A DNA stretch of 64,000 nt. Origin: Triangularia verruculosa. Its lineage: Eukaryota > Ascomycota > Sordariomycetes > Sordariales > Podosporaceae. The translations under genes and the position numbers were made by a program. Each line of letters starts with the position of its first letter. Within the stretch, counting starts at the first letter, position 1. Under the pieces are notes generated by a model. That model was given only the letters and a program-made list of their open reading frames with translations, did not search any database and was not told the origin of the DNA. The stretch lies in NCBI GenBank assembly GCA_033296885.1, contig MU863912.1:1-64000 (forward strand). Direction: 5' to 3'. This document shows, one piece after another, positions 46,579-56,920 of the stretch.

Positions 46579-48312
46579 ATGAAGCGCTTTACCGTGGCTC
46601 CTGGCCAGTGTGCCTTCCTGTCTCGCAAGGAGTTTCAGTCGACGGCTGACCTTGCCAACGTCACCCCCCACATCCCGAACCAGGTCTATGGCCACCCCTG
46701 TGTGATCCTCAAGGCCTCCTCCGACCTGTCCAATCCCGCCGGTCGAGCACTCATTATGCCGCTTTCCTCATATGGGTGCTCGTCCCGCGGGGACGACACG
46801 CCACCATGGAAGAACCCAAGAATGGCACGGCATTACCGTAAGTCAACCACCAGTCATGCTTCACATGCTTGTCTTAACTCGGTGCCATGTGCTAATCCGT
46901 CTCTCAATATGTAGCCGACCCCACAGTATTCCGGGCAGGCTCCAAGTGCAAGTCAGCCAGACCTGACCCGCGCCGGCCTTTCATCGACCTACAGGGCATA
47001 GAGATTTTCAACCACCAGACCTGGTTCAACGTCGCCGAAGTCTACGCCGTCCCAGCGACGTGTCTGAGGAGTTGGAAGTGCAACGAGAAGAAGAAGCTAA
47101 CGGCTGAATCTCTCACCGACCTCATCCAGCACGCGGCTACAGCGGTGGCACCCTCACGCTGGAAGGATGTTCACAGTGCCTTGGCGGTCTCCGTTCCGTC
47201 ATGCCCATCTCGGGCCATCCCGCCAACACAACCTCCCTCTCCCACGCGCCAGGTCAGCCAACCCGGGCGTCCCCCNNNNNNNNNNNNNNNNNNNNNNNNN
47301 NNNNNNNNNNNNNNNNNNNNNNNNNNNNNNNNNNNNNNNNNNNNNNNNNNNNNNNNNNNNNNNNNNNNNNNNNCCGACACAGTCAGTACATGTGGAGCTG
47401 AACGACAACAAGACGAAGACGTCACCTTGGGCCATCCCCCCAACACCATCTCCTTCTCCCACGCGCCAGATCAGCCAACCCTGGCGTCCACCGACACAGT
47501 CAGTACATGTGGAGCTGAACGACAACAAGACGAAGACGTCACCTTGGGCCATCCCCCCAACACCATCTCCTTCTCCCACGCGCCAGGTCAGCCAACCCTG
47601 GCGTCCACCCACACCGTCAGTACATGTGGTGCCGAACGACAACAAGACGAAGACGTCACCTTGGACCGTCCTATCAAGACCTCTTTCATCTCCCACACGC
47701 CAGCTCAATCAACCCTGGCGCTCCCTGACACCGTAAGTTCCCGTGGAGCTGAACGACAACGAGGGAAAGAGGCGGGTGTCATCTGATGGGGATCGGATCT
47801 CGAAATTTTCCAAGCACGCTGGCAGCACACTGTCTCCCAGCGGGTGTACTGTCTCGTCCAATGGAGACTCCAACAATAGGTCGGCGGCACTGAAGAGTAA
47901 GTAAAGCAAGAGATACATGGATGACGTCCTCGTCTGTGTACTGACATATTTTACTAGACAACGTGGCCGTCTAATCGCCTTGCGCCTATTACCACCGACA
48001 CATGTCCCTGTCTCCCGGAGCAGGGCACACAAGAACTGCGGCCAAAGAATGGAAACCCGCAAAAATGCCAAGCGCCTACCACCACCGACACATGTTCCTG
48101 TTTACCGGAGCAGTGCCCACAGAGACTGGGACCCCATACCTTGCGCCTACCACCGCCGATGTAGAACCAAAACGACACCTTATGCTCCCGTCCCGTGCGG
48201 CAGGGGTCCTCAGAAGCAGCCATGCAGTCAGCAACAACTGGTGTTCAGATCTATCAAACATCAATGCGATTTGGGATGTAGGGATATGAATGAGAACGAC
48301 AATTGGACTTAA
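46579..48312 (+). CDS. fungal repeat protein of unknown function, interrupted by an assembly gap
   Basis: Model: exons 46579-46837, 46915-47732 and 47958-48312. The ATG at 46579 opens MKRFTVAPGQCAFLSRKEFQ; the first exon ends MARHY and joins PDPTVFRAGSKC across a 77-bp intron. The second exon includes a well-ordered segment (PFIDLQGIEIFNHQTWFNVA, VYAVPATCLRSWKCNEKKKL), then enters a 39-residue repeat of unknown function, rich in S, T and P. Exon 3, reached from a gtaagt donor at 47733 by a 225-bp intron ending tactag, carries two copies of LPPTHVPV-R-S-AH separated by about 29 residues. As written the total coding length is not a multiple of three; if the gap is one full repeat unit the model closes at 482 aa. 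Function unknown; no catalytic motif seen. Confidence 0.6.
47276..47373. other. assembly gap (98 N)
   Basis: 98 unresolved bases inside the 117-bp tandem array. The repeat phase on either side implies the real length is different (see findings). Confidence 0.99.
47374..47800 (+). repeat. 117-bp coding tandem repeat
   Basis: Units begin at 47374, 47491, 47608 and 47725, exactly 117 bp (39 codons) apart, each starting near c(c/t)gacac(a/c)g. A degenerate partial copy precedes the gap. The first two units are nearly identical; the later ones diverge, and the last is incomplete. Confidence 0.93.
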
Positions 48313-48405
48313 GAAGGCCTCGTGGTGCCTTGGAGGATATCTCGAATATGGACGACAACTGGATTTAAGAAGGCCTTGTGGTGCCTTGGAGGACATTTGG
48401 ATAAG
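48298..48405 (+). repeat. imperfect 56-bp direct repeat
   Basis: The segment starting gacaattggacttaag at 48298 recurs at 48354 as gacaactggatttaag. Differences are mostly C/T, and the unit contains gtggtgccttggagga in both copies. Confidence 0.75.
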
Positions 48406-48736
48406 AGTTGGAAGACGCATGATGGGTTGAGAATATGGATTGGGAATATGGATGGGATGATGGATGCTGGATTTAGACAGGGGCTACTCTTTTCCTACTC
48501 CTCATTTGATACACATAAAGTGTCCAGGGAGAGGTTTTTAATGAGGGCCCAAATGGGACTGGCAATTTGAGTACTCTGCTTTCCGATTATCTTTTATCGT
48601 TTTCTGTTTGATATGCTACGTGATCTGTGATATTTGCCCCAATTGTTTGTACAAAACGTGAAGACGCTGGGATAGAAACCGGAATTGCTTGGATTGAGGA
48701 CTTGAATTGCTTGAATGGTTGGTCAAGTAAGGTATA
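48313..48736. other. intergenic region left of the Fot1-like element
   Basis: About 420 bp holding the 56-bp repeat and the 3' region of the repeat-protein gene. No gene supported. Confidence 0.5.
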
Positions 48737-48782
48737 ACGTACATTATCAGTAAGTCGTGCATATCAGTGGGTCGCGCACTCT
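48737..48782. repeat. left terminal inverted repeat of Fot1-like element
   Basis: 46 bp, matching the reverse complement of 50552-50597 except for a few transitions (GTAAG here against GTGGG there). Contains the motif atcagtgggtcg once intact and once altered. Confidence 0.92.
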
Positions 48783-48825
48783 CTACCACCCTACTACAAT
48801 TACCCTCAATTATAACACACCAACA

Positions 48826-50498
48826 TTAGGAACTAACTACAATTACATCAGAAACAGCTGAATCAGATGATTCTGCAGCCTCCTGGCAAGTGCGTGCATT
48901 ATGGCCAGGCTTGCCACACACACCACAGCACCGAACCTTTATATGAGCCCCCCTGCACCACTACTATCCGGCTGCGTTTCTTGCACTCCCTCTCCACCCA
49001 CAGCCTTCTTATCCAATAAATCGTATACATCCTACATAGTAAATAATCCTCTAAGCCGCACACGTGTTTTTTTGGCTCTCCGGCACTTATTTAATGCCTC
49101 GTTAGCCTTACGGAGTAAAGTATTCTCTGTACGAAGGAGAGCTACCTAGTGTATTATAGTTATTATACTCTTAATAAGCTGGTCTATAGTAACTAACATT
49201 AAAATTAGAAAGCTATTTTAATAGTTAGTAATATAAATCTTAATAAACGTTAACTGCGAGTTAGCTTTTCGGGGGTTATATAGTATCTGGAAGACCTAAG
49301 GTTATATAGTACTGGGCTATAAGTTTGAAGGTATTAGCGTATAAAGCTTTATATCTAACTTAGAAAGCACCCTTTTTAGATCGTATAGTATAAGGCCAAT
49401 ACCTATAAAGCTACCTTATATATTCTTCTCCGTTATAAAAGCGAAGAAGGCTTCGCAGAAGGTATAAAGGAACTCGAACTTACTTATATAGTTGATATAT
49501 ATATATATCAAGTCCTCGATCTAGCGGCTATACGCCTACTTTAATAACCTAAAGCAGCCGATATCGAGTGGCTAGAGGTAATGCGAAGAATATAAAGGTA
49601 TATAAAGCGTAATAATATTATTCTGTTAATAATAACGCTCGAATTTAGTTAAGTAGTAGCTTTCGTAACCGTCGAGGATTAATAACCGGTATTTACCCTT
49701 TATACAGAACGCTATATAATAATCGAAGTATTTAATTTAATTTAGGCCTATTATATTAATAGTTTAGTTATTTTTAATAATTACAATACGCTAAGTAAAT
49801 GGTAAGTTACACTCGGTATACTAGTTAGTAAGGTAGTACTATACGGCTAAAATAATAAACGGAAGGATAGCCTAACCGAGGGCATTAACTCCTTAGATTA
49901 CCATTATTTATTTGCGGTTACTAGGCTAGGCCAGTTTCGCCTTACTAAGGCCGTCTAAGGTTATAACTATTATATCCGCGAAGATAATACCTATTATAAA
50001 TCCAGTCTCGTCGAAGTTATAAACATCGTTATCCACAATACCGTACTTAACCTTGGTATTCCGCACAAGCGCAAACCACTCGCTAATAACCTTTAGATCC
50101 TCACATTTAGCCCTCTAATAGTCGTATCTACGCGTAAAGCGCATATAGAGCTTTAACTAGCGTTTAATAAATCGATATACCTAGAGCTTACCGATAGGGG
50201 GCGCATCGCGTACACGTAGCAATTAGTTAGCCATATCTTCCACACCACATAATCTGGGTAGAAAAGCTCGCGCATATAGCTTAATAATATATTAGATAAT
50301 AGCCTCCTCTTCTAATTGAGTGAGCTTCTTTGTACCGGGCGTAGTATCGCGTTGTACAGGCCGGCCAGCGCGTCGGTCGCGGAGGGTTAATAGTGGTACA
50401 TTATAGAGCTTAGCTGCGGCTCTAAGGCTTAATTTTTCGTCCTTTTGGAGAGCTTCAAGGGCTAAGATTACCCTCGCTTCCTTTAAAGTAGAAGGCAT
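48826..50498 (-). pseudogene. RIP-inactivated pogo/Fot1 transposase
   Basis: The start (MPSTLKEARVILALEALQKD, 50498) opens an N-terminal helix-turn-helix of CENP-B/Psq type: KLSLRAAAKLYNVPLLTLRD, followed by GRPVQRDTTPGTKKLTQLEE. The frame then meets stops throughout the AT-rich middle where the DDE catalytic domain should be. Near the end the frame is readable again: a coiled segment (LLRKANEALNKRRKAKKTRV), then a CCHC zinc knuckle C-G-V-C-G-K-P-G-H-N-A-R-T-C, and a stop at 48826. Both the finger and the basic coil are typical of fungal Fot1 transposase C-termini. The full protein would have been about 557 aa. Left as a pseudogene; no restored sequence is offered. Confidence 0.88.
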
Positions 50499-50551
50499 AT
50501 TGGATTGTAGAAAAATTCGATGTAAAGTGCAAAGAGGACGCGTCGCGCTAG

Positions 50552-50597
50552 GGAGTGCGCGACCCACTGATATGCACGACCCACTGATAATGTACGT
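50552..50597. repeat. right terminal inverted repeat of Fot1-like element
   Basis: 46 bp ending at 50597. The pentamer-rich cgacccactgatatgcacgacccactg shows two tandem copies of a 9-11 bp subunit, probably transposase-binding sites. Confidence 0.92.
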
Positions 50598-50924
50598 TAT
50601 TCAGATAAGGGGCTTCTGTTGAATGCTCATGATGTTTGCGATCTGTGATGCCTGTAAGGTAAGGTAGAGCATGTGATTGGAAAAGACTTCCATCGGAAGC
50701 CCCAAGCAAATTTTGATTCTCATGTGCCATGCAAAAATGATTTTTGTGTAGCTTTTAGAAATAATCCTTGGAAAGTATTTCTTATGGGCTCAGTTCGTGT
50801 ATGTACATGTACCGTGACTACTGGTTTAAGGTAACTTCCCTCAACCAAATCCCGACCCCGCGCGATCCAGCCCTCCCATCTAACTTTTAATCCAAAAAAT
50901 CCAACTTTGCCCCAATAAGCCCCC
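50598..50924. other. short intergenic region
   Basis: 327 bp between the Fot1-like element and the beta-helix gene; nothing recognised. Confidence 0.5.
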
Positions 50925-51995
50925 TTAGCAAATCTGCTGCCTAGCGTTGCCAGTGATGGAAAAGTTTGTGTTCTCTCCACACGGCGACTCACGAACAGAG
51001 TTGTTGTTGACCTGGAGGGTGATCCAGATGTCCTTGTTGTTGGGGAACTCTGAGCGGGCAGACAGGCGAACCTCTCCGCCGCCGTTGACGGTGCCGCCGC
51101 GGATGGAGACGTTGTAGCAGTTCTCAATCAGGATGGCGTTGTTGCCGTTGTTGGAAAGGTCGACGCTCTGAATGACCACGCCGCCGGAGCGGGAGACGCA
51201 GAAGATGCCGCGGCCGCCGCCGCGGGAGACGACCTTGTCGATGTAGACATTTGTGTTGTAGTTCCCGTTGGCGTTCTTGCCGTTCTCGTTGGCCATGCGG
51301 AAGGTGGCGTATCCGGTGCCGGTCGCGACGTTGTCGCCGTCGACGAGGCCGACCCATGCGTTTCTGGTGTTTTGGAGCAGGAGGCCGGACTCGCCGACGT
51401 TGCGGGCGATGACCGAGTTGATCTTGAGGCCGTCGATGTTCCAGGTCTCGACGGCGTGGCTGCCGGCACCCGTGACGGTGATGGTGTCCATCTCGACGTT
51501 GTAGTTCATGGCGGCGTCGCGGTCGAAGCGGATGGCGAGGCCGCCGCTGAGGTTGAAGTTGAGCCTGCCGAGCTTGAGGTTGCGGGTGCCCGAGACGCGG
51601 AGGCCGAAGTAGGGGTTGCCGGTCATGGTGAGGAAGGGGATCTGGACGTCGTTTACGTTTTGGATCTCAATGGCGCCTCGGCCGGCGCGGTTGCCTACGT
51701 TGATGGTACCGCAGCCCTCGAAGATCTTGCCGGAGGCGAGGGTGATTGTGCCGGCGCCGATGGACCCTGAGGCGAGAACGGCGACACGCTGCCCGCTGGA
51801 GATGCCATCGAGACCAGCCTGGATGGCGGCTCTGTAGTCGGAGCCGGAGTAGAGCTGGGTGGAGCCTCTCGTTGTTCTGAAGGAGCTGCCTGAGCCGGAC
51901 ACAGTGGCATGGGGGCTGCCTGCACCGCACTGAGCCTGAACGCTCGAGGCGAGAGCGAGCACGGCGGTGAGGAAGAGGCTGCTCAGTTGCGTCAT
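50925..51995 (-). CDS. secreted right-handed beta-helix (pectin-lyase-fold) protein
   Basis: Single exon, 356 aa from MTQLSSLFLTAVLALASSVQ (51995); the frame is open 20 codons further upstream but without supporting features. Signal peptide with a likely cleavage after VQA (about residue 20). The mature chain is a run of short beta strands with stacking Asn and hydrophobics: IEIQNVNDVQIPFLTMTGNP, LKLGRLNFNLSGGLAIRFD, MDTITVTGAGSHAVETWNID, and VVIQSVDLSNNGNNAILIEN, giving a parallel beta-helix as in pectate lyases and polygalacturonases. Catalytic residues specific to one family cannot be assigned by eye, so substrate and class stay open. The gene is GC-rich and intact, although it lies between a Fot1-like element and a RIP-ruined transposon. 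A role on the plant or litter surface, such as cell-wall degradation, is an inference. Confidence 0.88.
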   Translation of the reverse strand: MTQLSSLFLTAVLALASSVQAQCGAGSPHATVSGSGSSFRTTRGSTQLYSGSDYRAAIQAGLDGISSGQRVAVLASGSIGAGTITLASGKIFEGCGTINVGNRAGRGAIEIQNVNDVQIPFLTMTGNPYFGLRVSGTRNLKLGRLNFNLSGGLAIRFDRDAAMNYNVEMDTITVTGAGSHAVETWNIDGLKINSVIARNVGESGLLLQNTRNAWVGLVDGDNVATGTGYATFRMANENGKNANGNYNTNVYIDKVVSRGGGRGIFCVSRSGGVVIQSVDLSNNGNNAILIENCYNVSIRGGTVNGGGEVRLSARSEFPNNKDIWITLQVNNNSVRESPCGENTNFSITGNARQQIC

Positions 51996-52698
51996 GGTTG
52001 AGATGGGGTGGATGACTGGCCGGAAAGAGAGCCCTGGAGAGTATGGACTACACATAGGCGAGGAAAGTGCCTGACTTCATATATTTACTTACGCCTACTG
52101 TGAACGTGTCACCGATATGCCCGCAAAAGCGGAGGCAATTATTCCGCGGGCACATCGTTGGCGGAAATCAAAAGATCCCAGCACGGGTTTATTAACGATA
52201 ACGGCCTGGAAGTAAAGTGTCTCAAGACTCCGCATGCAACCCAAGAACCCGGGACAACTCAGTTGTCGGAGAAGACCCCAGGAGCCGCCTTGGCCTCGGT
52301 GAGAGAGCGCCGCACCGGTTTTGATCAGCGTCCCGGTTTCCTGGGGTCGGTTTCCTGCAGATATTGGGTGCCGCCCTGGCGTTTGCCAGACAAATGTCGT
52401 GATGGATGAGCCTGCGTTTGCGGCATGAGGCTCAGGCAAGTGACTTGAACTGTTTCCATGTGACATTCCGACAAACGACGACCGGTGATTTACTAGGTAC
52501 GAAAGGAGAGAAAAATTCGACATGCCAATGAATACCTAGTTGCAGGTTGGAGGTTCCAGGTAGGTTGTAGAGCATTGCGCGGAGAAATAAGGTTGCGGCA
52601 ATTGGTGCGGGTCTGGGGTGCGGGTCTGGGGTGCAGGTGAAGGCCCGCCCGGGGCCCCTACGGCCAATGCCACTGGCTCGCATAAGCCAATGCCAGGT
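51996..52698. other. intergenic region left of the RIP-degraded element
   Basis: 703 bp; contains a 13-bp direct repeat (gtgcgggtctggg, two complete copies) at 52605-52630. The rest is the promoter of the beta-helix gene. Confidence 0.5.
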
Positions 52699-52707
52699 AC
52701 GCAGAAG

Positions 52708-52764
52708 CGGAATCTGTATTTTCACTGTCAAATGGTTTTATTTTCACCGTAATCCACACTAACT
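52708..52764. repeat. left terminal inverted repeat
   Basis: 57 bp matching the reverse complement of 56921-56977 with about six mismatches. Inside it the 12-mer TATTTTCAC(T/C)GT occurs twice, about 22 bp apart. Confidence 0.9.
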
Positions 52765-53667
52765 AACTAAAACAGGAATGTCCTACAATGTTAGCTATAC
52801 CTATTTTTTACAGCGTTTAATATACATTAATATTTTAAAAAACTAGATTAAAGTTTTCTATAAAATTCTTTACTATAATTACGAAAATTAAAAGATTAAT
52901 ATTATAACTATTATTAAAACTATTATTTATTTATTATTTACTTACCGTTTATTACTAAAATATCTTTCGAAAAACCTATTTTTATTAATTTTTTATCTTC
53001 TTTTTTTAATAATAAATTTCCCGATATTCTTAACCTCCTTTTAAAAACTTTTTTTTTATTAATATTACTTATAAACGTAGATTTTCGAAGCTTTGTATTA
53101 CTATAAGTTAAAAACTACCTACTTTTAAAGTAATTAAAGTCGTAAAGAATTATAAACCTAAGATAATTAAATTAAAATTAAGTAATTTTAAAGTTTAAAT
53201 CCTAAGTAACTTCGACTTTAAAAAAGTAATAAAAGATTTTAATTATAATTCCTTTTACTTTAAAGTCGAATAAAAAAGATCTTTAAAAGAAAAGTTTTCT
53301 TATTTACTTAATAAATAATAAAGTTTTTATAACGATTCTTTTATAAAAATTTAAAAACTTATTAAACTATTTAAATTTTATATTATTTACAAACGAAAAT
53401 TTGATAAGTTTAATAAAGTTTATTATTATTATAATTTTATTTATTTTAAAAATAAGGTCTTTAAAAATAAATATAAAAAGTAAAAGGAAAAAGTTTAATA
53501 TTAAATTAATTTAAAAAGATTATCTTTAATATATTATTATATTATTACCGAAAAAAATAATCCGAAAAAAATATATATTTTTATTAATTTATTACGACTT
53601 TATAAATTAATTTATATAGTAATAATTGTAGAAAATTATTATTTATAAATAAGATTATTATAATTAT

Positions 53668-54302
53668 TGTTGAAATAGGTGTCTCGCAGGCCTGTATAAT
53701 GTAGGCCTGCGCTGGGGACTGAAGATATGGTGTCTCGCAGGTCTGTATGATGTAGACCTGCGCTGGGGACCGAAGATATGGTGTCTCGCAGGTCTGTATG
53801 ATGTGGACCTGCGCTGGGAACCGAAGATTGGCGCAGTGTACTCAAAATAAAGGAGGCTTTATCTACAGCCTACGACAGTAGCTAGGCACTAAAGGAAGAT
53901 CAATCATAGGGGCAGCGCCCTATAATATATAAGGTGATCATAATAATATAGGCTTGTAAGGTACTGAAAGATGTGGTGAACCAGTATATTGAATTGACTT
54001 GACAGGCAAGAAAACATCATAGTAAATAGTCCTAAGGGCAAGCCTCTTATAGATCTTCGGCTCCGTATTCCTCCCCTAATCTCTTCTCCGTTGCCATACG
54101 CTAAGTATCTGAAACTCCAGACGCTAGCTATACGGATCTCCAGGTTGAATCGGAGGTCCGTTCGGAGGTCTGAAAGCTTACTGTGATCGCCACGGTAGAG
54201 CGTTGGTGAGCATGTGATTCTAAGCCATTGGTTGTTGTAGGCCTTGTAGGTTACAGGCCTAGATACACTGTAAAGTCCACAAATAAGTGCTGTACTTTAA
54301 CA
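53668..54302. mobile_element. solo LTR of a retrotransposon, nested
   Basis: 635 bp starting TGTTGAAATAGG and ending ACTTTAACA (TGTT...AACA ends), flanked by identical 5-bp duplications attat (53663-53667 and 54303-54307). It has normal base composition although it sits within the RIP-degraded element. It contains three 51-bp tandem repeats near its left end, a TATA-like tataatatataagg at about 53920-53934 and AAATAAAG. No primer-binding site or internal coding region follows, so this is a solo LTR rather than a full element. Confidence 0.88.
53681..53833. repeat. 51-bp tandem repeat, three copies, in the LTR
   Basis: Units begin at gtctcgcagg at 53681, 53732 and 53783, exactly 51 bp apart. 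On the minus strand each encodes about 17 residues (SSVPSAGLHHTDLRDTI) in frame; this may be coincidence of the period. Confidence 0.92.
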
Positions 54303-56920
54303 ATTATTTTAATTTTAAATTTATTATTTACCTCTTTAATTATAAATATACCGTTATTATTAAATCTATTATTAAAAAAATCGTTTATTTTGAAAAATAA
54401 AGTTTTATTTGAAATAAGATTATTAATAAACTCTGAAAAAAAAATATATTACTTAAACTTTCGAATATTTATAATACTTATAATAAAGTTATTACTATTA
54501 ACCTCCTCCCCTTTTAAATTTTCCTTAAATATCTTTAGAAAGAAAAAATATTATTATTATAAAAGAAATCGACTCTATTATTAATAAATATATACGATTA
54601 TTTTAAACTTATAAATAATATATCGAAATATAAAAGAAAAACCTTAAATTATAAATAACTAATTATATATATAAAGTTAATAAATATAATTAGCCTTTAT
54701 TCTAATATTATAAGATTATTAAAATAAATATTATATTTCATATAATATATACCTTTATTAATATTAAAAATAAAAATATATTTTTATAAATTCTTAATTA
54801 TATAGAAAAAATAATAAAAAATAAAAAAATTAAATACTCCGCTATAATTATTATAGATTTTAATAAAGTCTTTAAAAAATATATCGTTAAATCTTTAATA
54901 ATATTATATAATATTAAATTTATTGATAATATATTATAAACAATATTATATTTAATATTAAAAAATAAATAAAACGGTTCGTTTAAAAGTACTACTCTTA
55001 ATAATAAAGGTTTTACAGGTAACTACTTTCGTAATAAAAATAATACCCTAAATAATTAAAATAATAGTATTATAATAAATACTGTTATTAATAATACTTT
55101 AATTCGGTATATATAATATTCTAAATAATACTAAATTAATTAAAAAATATAAGACCTAAAAAGTAAAAAGCTTATTTATAATAAAGAAACCGTAAATTTA
55201 TAGCGAAAATAAATTAATAATATAAATAAATTTCTTTTTACTTAAACCGTAATAATTGACTTTAATATTAAAGAAAAATTCTAAATTAACTAAAGTACTT
55301 TATTTAAAGAATTTAATAAATAGTATAGTAGATTTTACTAAGGTTTAATATTATATATTACTTTTTTATATTTATTTATATTTATAAACCTAATCGATTA
55401 CTTTATTATAATTTATTTACTAATAAAACACGAATTCTACTAATCCTTTATTAAATAATACTGTAACTTTAATATTTAAGCGACCTTACGTATTAAAAAT
55501 ACTTATAACTTTCTTTAAAACTATATTAAAAACTCTCGTATTAATTTCTAAACTTTAATTTAAGTAATCGATAATACCTTTAATATAGTAAAGTTAAAAT
55601 ATTAATAAATATTTATAAATTAAATTACTTATAATAAGAAGAAATACCATTACTACTTTATTCAGCCGTTTTAATACCTAATTAATTTCGCAGGATTAAA
55701 CCTTTTAAAACATTAAATTAATTTATTAAATATGACTTTTAAAATTAACTGAACAGTTATTTAAATAATAACTTATAATAAAGACTATCGGCGCTAATCT
55801 AATTTACCTTATTAATATAAACTATATTAATATAAATAAAATATTATATTATTAATCTTATAAAATATAAATATTTATTAATATTTTTAATTTAAAAGAA
55901 TATATTTTATTATAATAACTATACTTTTTATTTAATATAATATTTAATTTAAATAAACATATATTAAAAATTTCTTCGAATTATACTATATACTTAATTT
56001 TAATACAGTCCTTAATAAAAAGTAAAAAGTTAAATTTACTGTTAAATAAACCGCCCAGGTAATAATAATTAATAATTTATAACCGTTCCTACTATAAGCT
56101 ATATAATATTTTAATAATAATATTATATATTATAAACCTTTTTATAATATATTTCCAGTTAAACCGAAAATAAAGAAGTTTATAATTATTTAACAAAAGG
56201 ATTAAACTATTATAGTTTAATAAAAAGAAATTAATAAATAAAAAAAGTAAATAATTTAATAAAATAAATAAATAAATTAATTATTAATTAAACTTTAATA
56301 ATTTTAAACGTTAAAAGTATTATAATTACCGTTAATAATACCTTTATTCTAAATAATACCTTTATTAATATTAATTTAATAATTTACTTAATATATTAAT
56401 TTTATTTAAAATATAGTAATAATAATATTTTATTTATAATAATAAGTCTAAATACTTTATTATAAACTACTTTAATAATTATAATATAGAAAGACTATTA
56501 ATAATTTATAAATAATATTAATTTAAAATAAGCTATTAATATTAATTTTTAAACCTTTTATAATTTAAGAACTTTAATAATTATCCCCTCCTTAGAATTA
56601 AAGCATTTAATATAGTAATTAATAGTAGCCGTTAAATTAATAATAACTATTTAATTCATAATAATAACTATAGGGCTAAAGTAATTAAAGTAATAGATTT
56701 AATAATAGTTTTATATAGCTATAAAATTTATTAATAAATAATATAAAAAAATATTATTTTTAAACGATTTAAGTTATATTTATAATTTTAATTTATAACG
56801 GTTAAAATTTATTAAGTCTATATAGGATTTTCGTAAGTCTTATAAAAATACTTATTATTGTAGAAAATAAATATCGCTAATATTATAGTAGGACCGTATT
56901 AACCTCTTCTATATACGGCT

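Larger units (their letters stand above)
48737..50597 (-). mobile_element. Fot1/pogo-type (Tc1-mariner superfamily) DNA transposon, RIP-mutated core
   Basis: 1,861 bp bounded by 46-bp inverted repeats beginning ACGTACATTATCAGT on the left and ending ACTGATAATGTACGT on the right, flanked by TA on both sides (48735-48736 and 50598-50599), the target-site duplication of this superfamily. It carries one minus-strand transposase frame with an HTH/CENP-B-type N-terminus and a CCHC zinc knuckle at the C-terminus. From about 49,150 to about 50,290 the sequence is extremely AT-rich with stop codons in all frames, as after RIP; the outer ~300-400 bp on each side are normal. The element is dead for autonomous transposition by this reading. 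Confidence 0.9.

Noticed and set aside
47145..47786. Long frame across the N gap ending VSSRGAERQRGKEAGVI
   Set aside because: It depends on the drawn gap length; the repeat period shows that this frame joins out-of-phase sequence. The other frame continues the left exon.
53639..53845. 68-codon minus-strand frame made of 17-residue repeats in the LTR
   Set aside because: Reading frame follows from the 51-bp tandem repeat; no start or coding context beyond it. Reported as a repeat instead.
54228..54584. 118-codon frame in AT-rich DNA
   Set aside because: Composition dominated by L, I, K, N and F from RIP-type A/T-rich DNA; spans the LTR border.
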